DNA from: Aphanomyces cochlioides
Taxonomy: Eukaryota > Oomycota > Saprolegniomycetes > Saprolegniales > Verrucalvaceae
Length of the DNA: 64,000 bases
Assembly (NCBI GenBank): GCA_019828595.1
Contig: JAHQRK010000019.1
Coordinates: 1 to 64,000 of the forward strand
Reading direction: 5' to 3'
Below the pieces are notes generated by a model, which was not told the origin of the DNA, made no database searches, and worked only from the letters and a program-made list of their open reading frames with translations. Both the position numbers and the translations under genes were made by a program. Positions 53,050 to 63,242 of the stretch are shown here, one piece after another (the stretch's first letter is position 1; each line of letters begins with the position of its first letter).

Positions 53050-54906
53050 CTAATTTTGAAGCCATTTGGCTAGCAAGTGCATTGCGGTCCAAATGTTGGG
53101 GCACACAGAATGTACAAAGCCTTCGCTATTGCTCACGCCCGTATTACTCTACGATATAATTCTCAACCCCCGGGATATCTTTTCGGCATTTACCTCACTG
53201 TCAATCACATACATGGCGATTTCGCCTTTAAAGTCCACAAATGCGATTCGTACGTAAAGCTCATGGGGCTGACGCCCAAAAAATGATCCAGGCAAGATTG
53301 CAACACCTGCTCCAATTGCCTGTTAAATGGCAACGACGAGGGCAAACCTGTGTCATGGAGCAATTGTTCACAGAGCTCAACATCTGTGGTAATCCCTCTC
53401 ATGGACAAGTGCTGCCGGTAGGATCGAAAGCATGGAAAGAGGTAAAAACCACCTTGGGGCTTATGGACTTGAATGTTCAATTTGTGGAGCTACGTCTCCA
53501 TCAAACAAATTTAAGGAAACAACAAACCTGAAATGTGCACCACTCTCCCACAAGTTGAAGAGTTCGGGTGCATTTTTGCTTGTACGCAGCTAATTCAGGG
53601 CATCTACGAAAGATTTGCTCTTCAGTCTTCAAGTCCTATTTGTTACCCTGGAAGAAATGCTCGACGAGCTGCGTACTGAAGTGGGGACGCCACGGACGTG
53701 TATGTCTCTGATGCCATGACAAGCATCGCCTTTCGAAGCCAATCAAGACCAGGTGAAAATAACCAAAAGCCAACGCGCCATCCGCCAGCACCGCACCACT
53801 TGCTCAGGCCACCAGACACAATCGTGCCTTCTGGGTAGAACTTGGAGATCGATACGTGGGTTTCGTGCGTTAAATCCGAGTAGAGCTCGTCGGATACCAC
53901 CAGCAAGCGATACTTTTTCGCAAGCTTCGCAATCTCACACAGCTAGAAAACCAAATCAAAATAATCCAAAGACGAACAGCTCAATCTTACATCAGATGCT
54001 GTGTAGGAACACCCCGTTGGGTTCGATGGCGAATTCAGAATCAAAATTCGAGGAGCATCTACGCATCTTGGGGTTAAGGCCCCTTTCTGTTGTCGGCTTT
54101 GTACGAGGATCTGTAGCACAATGAGCTTCGAGTACTGATGGCTTGAGCACCCAACGATCTTCTGCTTGCGTTGGCAACCAAATCATATTCCTGACCCAAA
54201 GTCAAAAGAGAAAAGGAGACGAGCGACGCGGACCTGCCGGCAATGTTGGCTTGAGGAGCATAACTCGTGCAGCTGGGGTTTGGCAGGAGTAAGTCACCAT
54301 AATAGACTGTCTGAAGCACAAATAAGATCTCTTTCGTTCCCGGACCAACGAGAACATCGTCTTCCGAGTAGGGGACATCGAGTTTTGATGTTGCCCATCG
54401 CGCAATATCTTGGCGCAACTCAGGAAGGCCAGCTACAGGAAGGTAGTCGCGTTGATGGGCATTTGCTCTATGCCCATAACAACCAATGGCCGAGCAAAGT
54501 AAGAGAGAACGTACTTGAGCTCGTCGACGATGCATTCCGGAATGGGAAATGGTGACTGCCCTAGACCAAGCTTGTAGATGGGTTTGCCTTGACGCAGCAA
54601 CTCGTTGCTCAGTTCGTCGATAGCGCTCGGCCCAGCCTTCTGCATGGCACGAAGCTTGCAATTGATCACTTTGAAAGGTCCTTTCACAACCTCAGCTGGA
54701 CTTGCAGCCGTTGGTGCGATCGGAACAACTTTGCAATCGTCCTTTGGTTCTTCCGTCTGCTCTTTCTGTTGGAGAGCTGCCCGGACACGTCTCTGCAGAG
54801 TACTGCGAGCCACATTGAACTTTTTCGTCGCCATGCGGATCGACATGTTCGCGTACACGACGGCATGCACGGCGTCCGTCAGGTTGGAGTCATCGATCTT
54901 CTCCAT
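53050..54906 (-). CDS. psq-type HTH / class I-II aminotransferase fusion protein
   Basis: Pyridoxal-phosphate aminotransferase, fold type I, 501 aa, with an N-terminal DNA-binding-type domain. My exons (minus strand) are 54906-54515, 54467-54234, 54190-54105, 54058-53991, 53942-53647, 53603-53528, 53489-53348, 53306-53194 and 53148-53050. All introns are GT-AG of 38-48 nt and the exons sum to 1,506 nt. Residues about 8-45 form a psq/CENP-B-like helix-turn-helix (AVVYANMSIRMATKKF, then STLQRRV). Exon 1 continues unbroken into the aminotransferase. Catalytic features: NSPSNPTG with Asn250, SDELY with Asp278 and Tyr281, the Schiff-base Lys308 in GGLSKWCGAGGWR, and substrate-carboxylate Arg451 in VRIAF. 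The substrate is not predictable. The ATG was chosen because an in-frame stop lies just upstream. Same strand as gamma-tubulin, whose stop is 56 bp away. The joints are my reading; transcript data could move individual splice sites. Confidence 0.88.
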
Positions 54907-54962
54907 GCTTCGTTCACTCTCGTCGACCAATCATACGACAAAAATAGACTTTACTACGAAGC

Positions 54963-56566
54963 TTATGGCGCGGATTGTCCCCAAGTCGCATAGTCAGCGC
55001 GCTCACTCGCTTTATACTCCTCAATCATGCTCGTCACGACTTCGCGCGCATTGTCAAATTCTTCCAAGCTGTCAGCGAACATGGGCTGCTTCTTGTACTG
55101 GTCAATGAACGCATTGTGCTTGCGCAGACGATCGTAATGAACAACTGAACGATGGAAGAGCTACGCATAGCCAAAACATGAGCACAAATGAAGGATATTT
55201 ATGGAGTAGGAGACGTACGTTGCCGATGCTCGTGTGGTTGGCCAACATGAGACCGCTGACTTTATGAGCACTTTCAACATACGGCGACTTCCGCGACAGC
55301 GCGACTTGAATACTGGCTGGACCCCATGGAATGAACTTGACGAGCTTGCGCTCGCGAATGCGCTGGAGAGACTTGTGCACTTGCGTCGGGTCAACATCGC
55401 CTTGGATGATGTTGAGAATCGAGACGTAACAGCCCGTCTTTGTCGAGGTTGAGACCATGATATTCTTAGGCTGTAGCCCCAGTTAATGTGCGGACATTGA
55501 AAGAAAAAGATTGCTTACCTGAAGGAGTCGCCGCATGACGTCCAGGACAGTCGTTTTACGGACAGCGCTGACCTGTTGAACATGAGGTAAATACCGACTT
55601 TGCTCTGAGAATTGTTCCAACCTGCGCATCAATCGTGAGTGGAGTGTATCCAGTCATGAGGAAATGGCAGCGAGGAGTCGGGATAAGCGAAGCGACCAAT
55701 CCGATGAGATCGTTGTTCATGTAGCCTGGGTATCGCAAAGTGGTTGTTGATGCCGCCATGACCGTGGAAACAAGGGAATTGAGCTAAAATCATGAAGATC
55801 AACCACAGAGGAATCAAATGAGCTGAACCTGCGAGACGGTGGGGTTGTCAATGCGTAAACGGTCTACAGCGATACGATTGAGCGCTGTGTTATCAAGCAC
55901 AACAACGCAATCGCTGTTCAAGACCAATCGCTTGAGCGTTAAGAGGGAATTGTACGGCTGAACAACGACATCACTTTGGAAGTCATCCTAGCCAGAGTTC
56001 TTGCGTTAGTCTCCAGCAAGACAATCGACGTGAGAAAGTACCTGGTTGGGAAAGACCGAATACGTTTGGATGAGTTTCTTGGGGAAATGATCGTTGAGGT
56101 TTTCAAGCAAGTAAGATCCCATGCCGGATCCCGTACCACCTGCAATCGAGTGACATAGCACAAATCCTTCCAAACTGTCACTTCCGTCAGCTTCACGATC
56201 GATCATTTCCATGAGCAAATCATGGTGTTGTTCGCCTTGATTGTACCCAGAGGCCCAATTGTTACCGGCACCACCCCCGTCTTTCGCCACGAATTGGTTT
56301 TCAGGATTGTATAAGTTACGGTAGCTCGAGTTCATGATCGAATTGATCACACGTGGCTCTAAATCCAACAGCAACGCTCGTGGAATGTAGTGCTCATCGT
56401 CTGCTTGATAAAAGAATACGTCCTTGCGGTCGTTTCCCTGAGTTGCAAAGTCTTGGACGATTCCATCAGGAGAAATTCCATGTTCCACGCAAAGCTGCTT
56501 CCAGAACTCGGATCCGATTTGATTCCCACATTGGCCAACTTGGAGCGTGATGATCTCGCGCGGCAT
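54963..56566 (-). CDS. TUBG: Gamma-tubulin
   Basis: GTPase of the gamma-tubulin ring complex that nucleates microtubules at centrosomes and basal bodies. It has 449 aa, normal for the family. Exons (minus strand): 56566-56042, 55987-55829, 55783-55622, 55572-55519, 55470-55219 and 55160-54963. Introns are 45-58 nt and every exon but the last ends on a codon boundary. The protein begins [18 protein letters not shown], diagnostic of gamma rather than alpha or beta. It carries the nucleotide-binding loop [10 protein letters not shown] near residue 142 and, in the C-terminal half, [19 protein letters not shown] and [20 protein letters not shown], all strongly conserved in gamma-tubulins. The ATG at 56566 gives the conserved N terminus. 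It is divergent from the coiled-coil gene and head-to-tail with the aminotransferase gene. No defect is seen. Confidence 0.97.
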
Positions 56567-56746
56567 CTCCAATTGCGCTCCAAAAATTGTTTTTGAAAAA
56601 ATCCCAAAAATTTAATAAATAATGAATTTAGAAAAAATATTCAATTAAATAATGCTCATCTCAACGATTTTCTAGAAATATTTAATTCATTTATAGAATT
56701 GACTAGCTATCCGGAATCCCGGATAAATGTCCATTCAATAAGATCC
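56567..56746. promoter_or_regulatory. Shared AT-rich divergent promoter region
   Basis: The 180 bp between the start codons of gamma-tubulin (minus) and the coiled-coil gene (plus) is very AT-rich, with several TTTAAT/ATTTAA and AAAAAT runs, plus the imperfect palindrome TCCGGAATCCCGGA at 56710-56723. Both genes must draw their core promoters from here or from each other's coding sequence. No defined motif is assigned. Confidence 0.55.
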
Positions 56747-58118
56747 ATGGTGCCAACGCCTCCTCCATTGTCGATCTACGAGCTTTCTGAGCTCAAGGTA
56801 AGCCACGAAGCAACTACATACATAAAAAATGACGTATTAATGCAGAGGGAAAATAACGAATTCCATAAAGCAGTGACTGAAGCAGTCTCAAACTTGAAAG
56901 AGATCGGTGACTCTTCAAGCTACAAGCGAAAGCTTGAGCATGCTGCGGGAATTCACGATGTTCGATACCCCACACACAAAAAAGCAGAATGGACAATGCA
57001 CGAAGAATATGACCGTGTCATATCTGATCTGTCAGCTGAAGTCGAGAATTTGAGAGTAGAGGTGGAGACCATTGAAATCTGTTGAGTTATGACAAATGTA
57101 GTTGGAGAAAAAAGACAAACGAGCGTCCAAGCAAGCACGTTCACTTGACCAACTATCCAAGCATCTGAACACAACAACACGAGAGATCGACGCACGAACA
57201 CAGGCATTGACGGACGCAATGGATCGAATTCAAGATCTTGAGGCCGGTGTCGCGGAGCAAACCCGAGTGATCTTGACCAAAGAAACAGACCAGAGCAAAA
57301 TTCATGCTGAGCTCCAAGACACTCGAAAGCACCTCCGAGAGTACGTTCAATTGTGCGATACCCTCAAGCAAGGCAAAGCATTACTCGAGCGCGAGCTTGA
57401 ACGAGAGCGTTCGTTGCGCAAACGAAGTGACAAACGTGCCATCGAGTTCGAAATGAAGAACAAAGCGTTGGATGCGAGATGCACTGAACTTGAACGAAGT
57501 CATACTGCCATTGCAACTGTAAAATATCCATCTTTAAAACTGGGAGTCGAACAAGTGCTGTAGTCGGATGCCGAGCACCGCAAGGACATGCAATTAGTTG
57601 CAGAGCAGCTCCAAGACACGAAAGAAATGCTTCGACGAGTGCAAATTGAGATGAGCGATCGAATTGCGCGGCGAGAGGCAAAGATATCTCGTCTCAAGAT
57701 GGCTGTCTTTGACTTCACTCAAGGTACCTTTCCATATAGCCAGTGGCTTTACTTGCTCGAGTCTAGAGCGAGATTTGTTGCGCTCGCGGGTCGATCAGCT
57801 CACAGACCAACTTGATAGTGCAACATCACGAGCTCAATCATTGGATGACAAGCTGAATCAATGCCAAAGCGAAGTAGTATGATGACTACTCTTTGATCTA
57901 CACGTAGTTTGTAGGTTCAAACAGGCGAGGAGGTGGCTGGCGTTGCACAGGAGCAAATTCGGCTATTGCAGACGGAAGTCAAGCGACTGCGCGACGAGCT
58001 TGCAACTTGTGAAGCGTCGAGAAGAGCACAAGCTCAGCGTCATGCGCAAGAACTTGTTGGAAAAGAAGAGGAAGCGGCATACATTTGGCAAAAATACGTT
58101 GCAAAATGCACTACTTGA
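56747..58118 (+). CDS. Coiled-coil protein, function unknown
   Basis: About 383 aa in six exons: 56747-56797, 56846-57055, 57102-57518, 57564-57723, 57767-57876 and 57915-58118. The exon 2 end could instead be 57061, and exon 5 could end at 57873; both alternatives keep the frame. Introns are 38-48 nt. After a short proline-containing N terminus (MVPTPPPLSIYELSELK) the protein is nearly all heptad-like charged sequence rich in Glu, Lys, Arg, Gln and Leu, from about residue 20 to the end, so one or more long coiled coils are expected. No enzyme motif, signal peptide or membrane segment is visible. Placement opposite gamma-tubulin makes a centrosome or basal-body role conceivable but unproven. 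The stop overlaps the tail of the convergent gene. Confidence 0.8.
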
Positions 58119-59847
58119 CCCCATAATACCGCGGCATGGCATTGGACTGGACTGTAATCGTACTCGTCCGATGTTCTTCGACAACGTACGTGACCTTCAC
58201 TGGAGGAGCAGCTCCTTGCGTGGCTGCCAAGATTGGCAAATTGAGCGGCATGAGACCAGTGGAAAGAAATGCATTGCGAACAACTTGTCGATCCACAGTT
58301 GCGGCATGATAGTCCACGGCAGCTACAGACGCGAACTCTGCGGTCAAAGCTTGGATTGTCGAAAGATGAGGAATCAAATTGCCCAAATGTTGACACAACC
58401 TCGCTTCAAATGGCTCAAATATCGCACGACGCAGTGGTGCGACAATGTCTTTTATACCCAAGTACAAATCTTTCCAGCTCACGATATGGATACCATATCT
58501 AAACAAGTCATGAGGAAACTATCTACATGGCAGCTATACCGTCGGGAAATCTGCTCGAGGGCTGATGAAATCGTTACATGATCTACGATGAGAACTATGG
58601 GCCGAGCAAGATTTGGATGCAGCGCCGATTGCAAATAGATCATCCAGTACTCGAAAGCTTCCGGTGTAACGTGGCCATGCGGCGTCGTGATCGTGTTTGG
58701 CGTGAGTTGCGGCCGGTCTGTTCCATGGTTGGCAAAAACACAGAACGGGCGAATGGCACTGCTTCCGTCTGCGGCAATGGCCGTAAGCACTGTTGCATGG
58801 AACGTCTTTTCCTCGGTTTGCTGCTGATTTACACCGTCATACGTCAATGGTTTCCAAGTCCGCCGGAAGTTTGACGAAACTGAGCACATGTTGAGGTACA
58901 AGAGGCGCGGCGCAGTCACTCCATACTCGACAACATGCTTGGCGAGTGTCGAGAAGAGCTGATAAAATGGTAAAGACGGATACTACAAGTCCAAGTTCCC
59001 CTGAGTTTGGCGATACACACGATCTAATACCTCTGGAAGAGGATCAAGAGAAAAACGCCAGGACACAACGACAGGGCGTGAAGGCGCATCGAGCTCTTTA
59101 GCGTAGTTGCGCAGGATATTGCGCACAGTTTGAATGGTAATCTTCTTGTCTAATCACTTGGACTCAAGGAATGTATTGATGAGGGATAGACTTACTTGGT
59201 TCTTTGGCAGCTAGCATTTGAAGAATGTCCTGAGGTGACGCTCCAGCATGCTTCATGTCGTAGATTTCGTCCAAGTACATTCGAAACGGGCGCAGCGATG
59301 CAACCTGGTTCTCAGCTGATAATTCATGATTGTGCACGTTAACCATTTTGTGGACGTGGTAGACCCATCGGCGTTGACCGGGTAGTCCTAGGAGAACTAA
59401 ACTGACCCAAATGCATGCTTGGCATCCTGAATATGCAAACTTGACTTTCTTGTTCTTGGTCAAGTCTGGGTTGTTCCGTCGTTTCTGCGTTCGACCATGT
59501 TTGCAAACGTACGTCATCGATGCATACTTGAAGCGCACATCGTTCTCGGGGAATTTGACCACCCGAGCCACGGATTCATTCGCATTTTCGACGGTGATGG
59601 AATTCCGCGTCGAGAATTCTTGATGCGTCGATTCAAAATATGCGGTGAGCGCGGTGGTCAGTTGATCGAACGAGTGAAACACAATGCACGGCGGTGGATC
59701 CACCACAACTTGCATCGACGTTTCAGCAACTGGAATATAGTCTAAGACGCGATCCGAGCGACGATCCATGAGACGGATGTCTGCTTCCCCGATCGAGACG
59801 ACCTGCCATCGGAGCTCAACTTCATTGTCGCTCTGGGTGCGTTTCAT
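58111..59847 (-). CDS. FAR1-like zinc domain plus DDE transposase-like domain, probably not an active transposase
   Basis: About 527 aa in four exons (minus strand): 59847-59196, 59149-59031, 58982-58578 and 58518-58111. Introns are 46, 48 and 59 nt; the last acceptor is the least certain. The N-terminal half has a WRKY/FAR1-type C2H2 arrangement: Cys115, Cys142 and Cys145 (SGCQAC), then His172 and His174 (VHNHEL). The C-terminal half follows the DDE_1 (pogo/jerky-like) order: a FYQLF...GVTAPRLLYLN segment, a beta-rich middle, VTPEAFEYW, LIVDH (Asp391), and a tail ending in an ALTAEF...NAFLSTGLMPLN region. Where active members read N-x-D-E, this protein has NMCS (288-291), so the first catalytic acidic pair seems lost. 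No terminal inverted repeats are seen. It may be a domesticated gene or a decaying element; it could also prove to be two genes. Confidence 0.65.
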
Positions 59848-60743
59848 CAAGTCACTCCAATGAAAATTAAAAAGTGGAATTATTCATGACTCCTAATTTG
59901 TCGATATTAAAATTGAAATTATGAAAATTGCATCGAGTCAATTGACATGACAGAGTTCGACGACAAACCCTGCGAAGGAAGGTCAGATGTCTCAAGGAGT
60001 TCAAATCCATTTTTGAGATAAAAGCTGCCGTGTTGCGAAGTGGGGACTGCTCCATTTAGCATCCTGTCAATTCGAATGAAGGCACTCCATGAAAAGTTTG
60101 ATGCTGAAGGATATGACCGAAGATTATCTAAAGTCACCCCTCACACATGGTTAGCATAACGAATTGAGTTGTAGTCGAGGCGACATGGACAGATCTGGAG
60201 GTATCAAGATTGCCGCTTGTCGTCGCTCTAACGTGGCTACCATGGAAAACAATAGATCGATGATAAGCTTGTCATTCCGCTTACATATTGCACATGTTTA
60301 TTGAAGATAGTGTCGGGAATGATAAAAATGATGGGATCCCATCGCATGGTGAAATTCAAGCATAAACTTGTAAGGGCACTAAACTTGGCTCTTGACATGG
60401 CTGGAATATCGCAGCCAAGTGCAGAATGAAGATTCTCTTTGCGTGTTGTAGAGCCTTCGCATGAGCCAAGCGATGGCATAAATGGACATTTGAAAGTGTG
60501 AAATTAATGATCTCCATACATTTTCAGTACTGGTATAGTTGCATGATGGATTCGTGGGGTTATCACATACTTTAATCAAGTGAATACAATAAAATATCTG
60601 AAATAAATACTTGAAAGAAGGAATTCACGAGGATGGATTGGCCAAAATGAGCTGGCAAAGACCAGGTGGCATCGAATGGCCCATGGAATGAGATCCAGTG
60701 CGCGTTTCAGAAGCGAATTAGCAGGCCAACAAGACAAGGAATA
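59848..60743. other. Unresolved 0.9-kb region with gene-like fragments
   Basis: No gene with consistent exons could be built. A plus-strand frame at about 60056-60156 reads as a plausible peptide (RMKALHEKFDAEGYDRRLSK), and another short plus frame starts with an ATG at 59957. On the minus strand, a frame near 59950-60060 contains FYLKNGFELLE, which recalls the end of GNAT acetyltransferases, but nothing upstream supports that. The stretch may hold a pseudogene, a multi-exon gene I cannot parse, or non-coding sequence. Confidence 0.35.
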
Positions 60744-61213
60744 ATGGGAGGCAAGGCTAAGACGCAAAAGCACACCGCCAAGGAAATCAACATGAAGCAC
60801 AAGGCCGCCAAGGAGCGCGCAGGTGCGGCTGGCGGAGGTGCCACTGGTTTGGAGAACCGCAAGTGCCAAAAAGTTGGTGTCAAATGCGGTACGTCCTCTT
60901 TATGGATCAAGCGAGCATTGACAGCCATGGGATAGATGTCTGTATGTCTGAGTTTCTCTCGTTCCCCGACATGCGCATCCATTACGATGCCCGCCACCCT
61001 CGCGAAACCTTGCCTGAACAAAAGTACCTTGATGCCTTTGCTGCCGCTAAGGAAGAAACTGCTCGACGACGAGATGGCAAGCAACAAGGAAAACTAGACT
61101 ACAAAAACAAAGATGATGGCAAAACGGCCTCCGCAGCTCCTCGTGCTGCACGAGGAGGTGTCTCGGATGACGTTGCTGCACTTTTGGCTGCTGGTTTGGC
61201 CAACTCGAAGTAA
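60744..61213 (+). CDS. Small C2H2 zinc-binding protein (At2g23090/ZNF706-like)
   Basis: A 140-aa protein in two exons, 60744-60888 and 60936-61213, with a 47-nt intron. The N terminus MGGKAKTQKHTAKEINMKHK is a basic 4F5-like stretch with many Lys, Ala and Gly. A single C2H2 finger follows: Cys48, Cys51, His64 and His69, with FLSFPDMRIHYDARHP between and after the ligands. The intron falls directly after Cys48, so both exons are needed to make the finger. The C terminus is Ala-rich and charged and ends LLAAGLANSK. Relatives are short, conserved and poorly understood nuclear/cytosolic proteins. The ATG at 60744 is used because it gives the family-typical N terminus and no in-frame ATG precedes it. 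Confidence 0.85.
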
Positions 61214-61439
61214 ATTCACAAGCTCTAGTAGCTTCACTAGCATCAGCAGACGCAGCGGCCATAGATCTCTAGCCTGCGATTCATTAATCTATATGCAACT
61301 CATTAATTGCCCTGTGAACTTAGTGCCGTCATGCTCATGAAGGATTTTGCACTGTTGTGGCATTATCACGGTTCAGGACCCTGCTCTGGGGTTCACTTGG
61401 TCTGAACCGGTCCTGGAAGTTCATTTCGCAAATTCGAGC

Positions 61440-63201
61440 ATGACACGCAACGAGTCCACCGCCGAAGCGACGGCCGAAGATATGGAATTGGAGCTAGATT
61501 TCTTCCTTCGCTTGGTGAATAGCAGGCGAAGTCGGCGTGGTGACTGGGACAGCATTATTCTCGAGCTTTCGCACCTGCATTTAACAGTCCCTGATGCGAT
61601 TGAACGAGCAGCGTGGATGCCGTCCACTTCAACATTGGTGGTGACAGTAAACCTCGAGCCATCGTCTGCACCCTTGCCGCTCCTCGAGGATCTCTCCATC
61701 TTTATTCCACGTAAATCTCTGTCACTTCTGACAAACGATGAATCTCATCGCTGCCTTTCTAGACGATGCTCCACCGTTTTGTTATGCGTCTGCGGAAGCG
61801 ACAGCCGTGAGATTTTGATTCTACCGACAACCCTTCAGTGACAAATGATTTTCTAGGGGGCAGCTAGCATTGCAGATGCCATTACGAGCAAACTTCAGCC
61901 ACAAGGATGCTTTCTGGCATTGACAGTTGTCCATGCGATCGAGTTAGCCTTGAAAACTGTCGGTGTTACCACAGAGGAAAGACTAGACGTCCGTCGCATG
62001 GCAGAAGACCGTATTTTAGCCAAAGTCGCAGCCCATCGAGATGCTTGCGATGTTCTGATGTGCTTGCTCGTCGCTGCAGTGTCGAGTCCAAAGGGTCTTC
62101 GTCCATGGCCAGCCCATTTCAGCTTGGCCCAGCAAGATATCGATCGGACTCGCTTGGTTTGTCCTCGCGCCATGAAATCCCAGACTAATGCTACACTTAG
62201 AGCCGTGCAATCGCTAGAGTGCCTACCTTGTCGTCGCTCCCTAAAGATATCCTTTTCCACATCTACTGTGCATATGTATTCAGCTTTCTTTTCCTTGACT
62301 GCGATGATCACAGGTACCAAATCTGCCAGCAGAGTCTGTGCATCTTTTAGACTGGCTCTGGTGTCGTGTGCCCATGACGCTTGAACAAGTAGTCGACCTC
62401 AGTCGTCCTGACGTCAATAAAACCACTCGTAGGTGCAAAATATCCAAGTCCAAGTCCCATCGCTTTCAGGTTCACTTCGTCGCTTTGTCGAGCTGTAGAC
62501 GTATGAAATATAGGCTTGCGAGATATTTGCTTCGGAGCTCAAGTCATCCAGTCGGCCAATCCATGGTTCGACTCGATGGTTGCCAAGCACAGTTCCAAGT
62601 GTACGTTCAATTCTTGACGCTTTGAATTGTTTTCGTTACCTCACCGCTTTCTCTCTTTAGTGTGTTTCCACGGAAGTCGCTTTGGATCTTTCCACTCCAT
62701 TATTCAAAATGGATTGCAATCCATGAGCGGCACTCGCCACATGAGCTCTGGTACAGAACAGAACGTGCCAGGTCTTCACCTGTGAATATCTAGGAAATGT
62801 CTTCGGTGATGGTATTTACTTTGCAGACTGCGTGTCAGTATCATCTCAATTCGCATCTCCAGCGTCGTCAACTGCAGCATGGTCTCGAAGGTGCAGCGTT
62901 GTCGTAGAATTTGAAGACTAACATGACGTCTAGTCAAGTGTTATCGAAAGCTGCGATTTGTATCGCGGTGTGTGAAGTGATTTTGAATCCACAAGTCACG
63001 ACGCACTTGCCGTCGCAGGGTGATGGTTCCTACTACGTCGTGCAAGACGAACGTTTTGTCCGTCTACGCTACCTTGTTTTGTGTCAGCCTCCCGGTAGCC
63101 TACGACAAAACTCCCCACGCTCGATTTCATGGCCAGCAGTGTTCTCCTTCATCCTTGTCCTGCTCGTTGCTGTCACGGTTCGCTATGTAACGGAGAAATG
63201 A
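61440..63201 (+). CDS. PARP16: RWD-like domain / PARP16-type mono-ADP-ribosyltransferase, tail-anchored
   Basis: About 448 aa, nine exons: 61440-61710, 61763-61806, 61857-62156, 62201-62275, 62314-62428, 62514-62600, 62661-62750, 62794-62890 and 62934-63201. The 85-nt intron at 62429-62513 is the weakest call; the others are 38-60 nt. Residues about 15-140 look like an RWD (ubiquitin-conjugating-like) fold, with SIFIPHDAPPFCYASAEATA in the strand-loop region. Next comes a helical segment as in PARP16 (DVLMCLLVAAVSSPKGLRPW). The ART core has His301 in FHGSR, Tyr336 in GDGIYF, and Tyr406 in VRLRYLVL; an H-Y-Y set, as in PARP16, predicts mono-ADP-ribosylation of proteins from NAD+. A hydrophobic segment near residues 427-442 (PAVFSFILVLLVAVTV), six residues before the end, is a C-terminal tail anchor, expected in the ER or nuclear envelope. 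Confidence 0.85.
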
Positions 63202-63242
63202 AGTCGAAACTGCAACCACAGTCAGCTTTCACTCATCCTGTC

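Noticed and set aside
53149..53193. Reading the aminotransferase to a stop at 53149
   Set aside because: This 45-nt segment has GTAAAT and CGTAG ends. Removing it gives a C terminus with the family-like CPNIWTAMHLLAKWL, so it is treated as an intron.
58111..59847. Active, mobile DNA transposon
   Set aside because: No terminal inverted repeats or target duplications were seen around it, and the first catalytic acidic residues appear substituted.
59950..60140. GNAT acetyltransferase on the minus strand
   Set aside because: Only FYLKNGFELLE resembles the family; the acetyl-CoA loop and upstream strands are missing.
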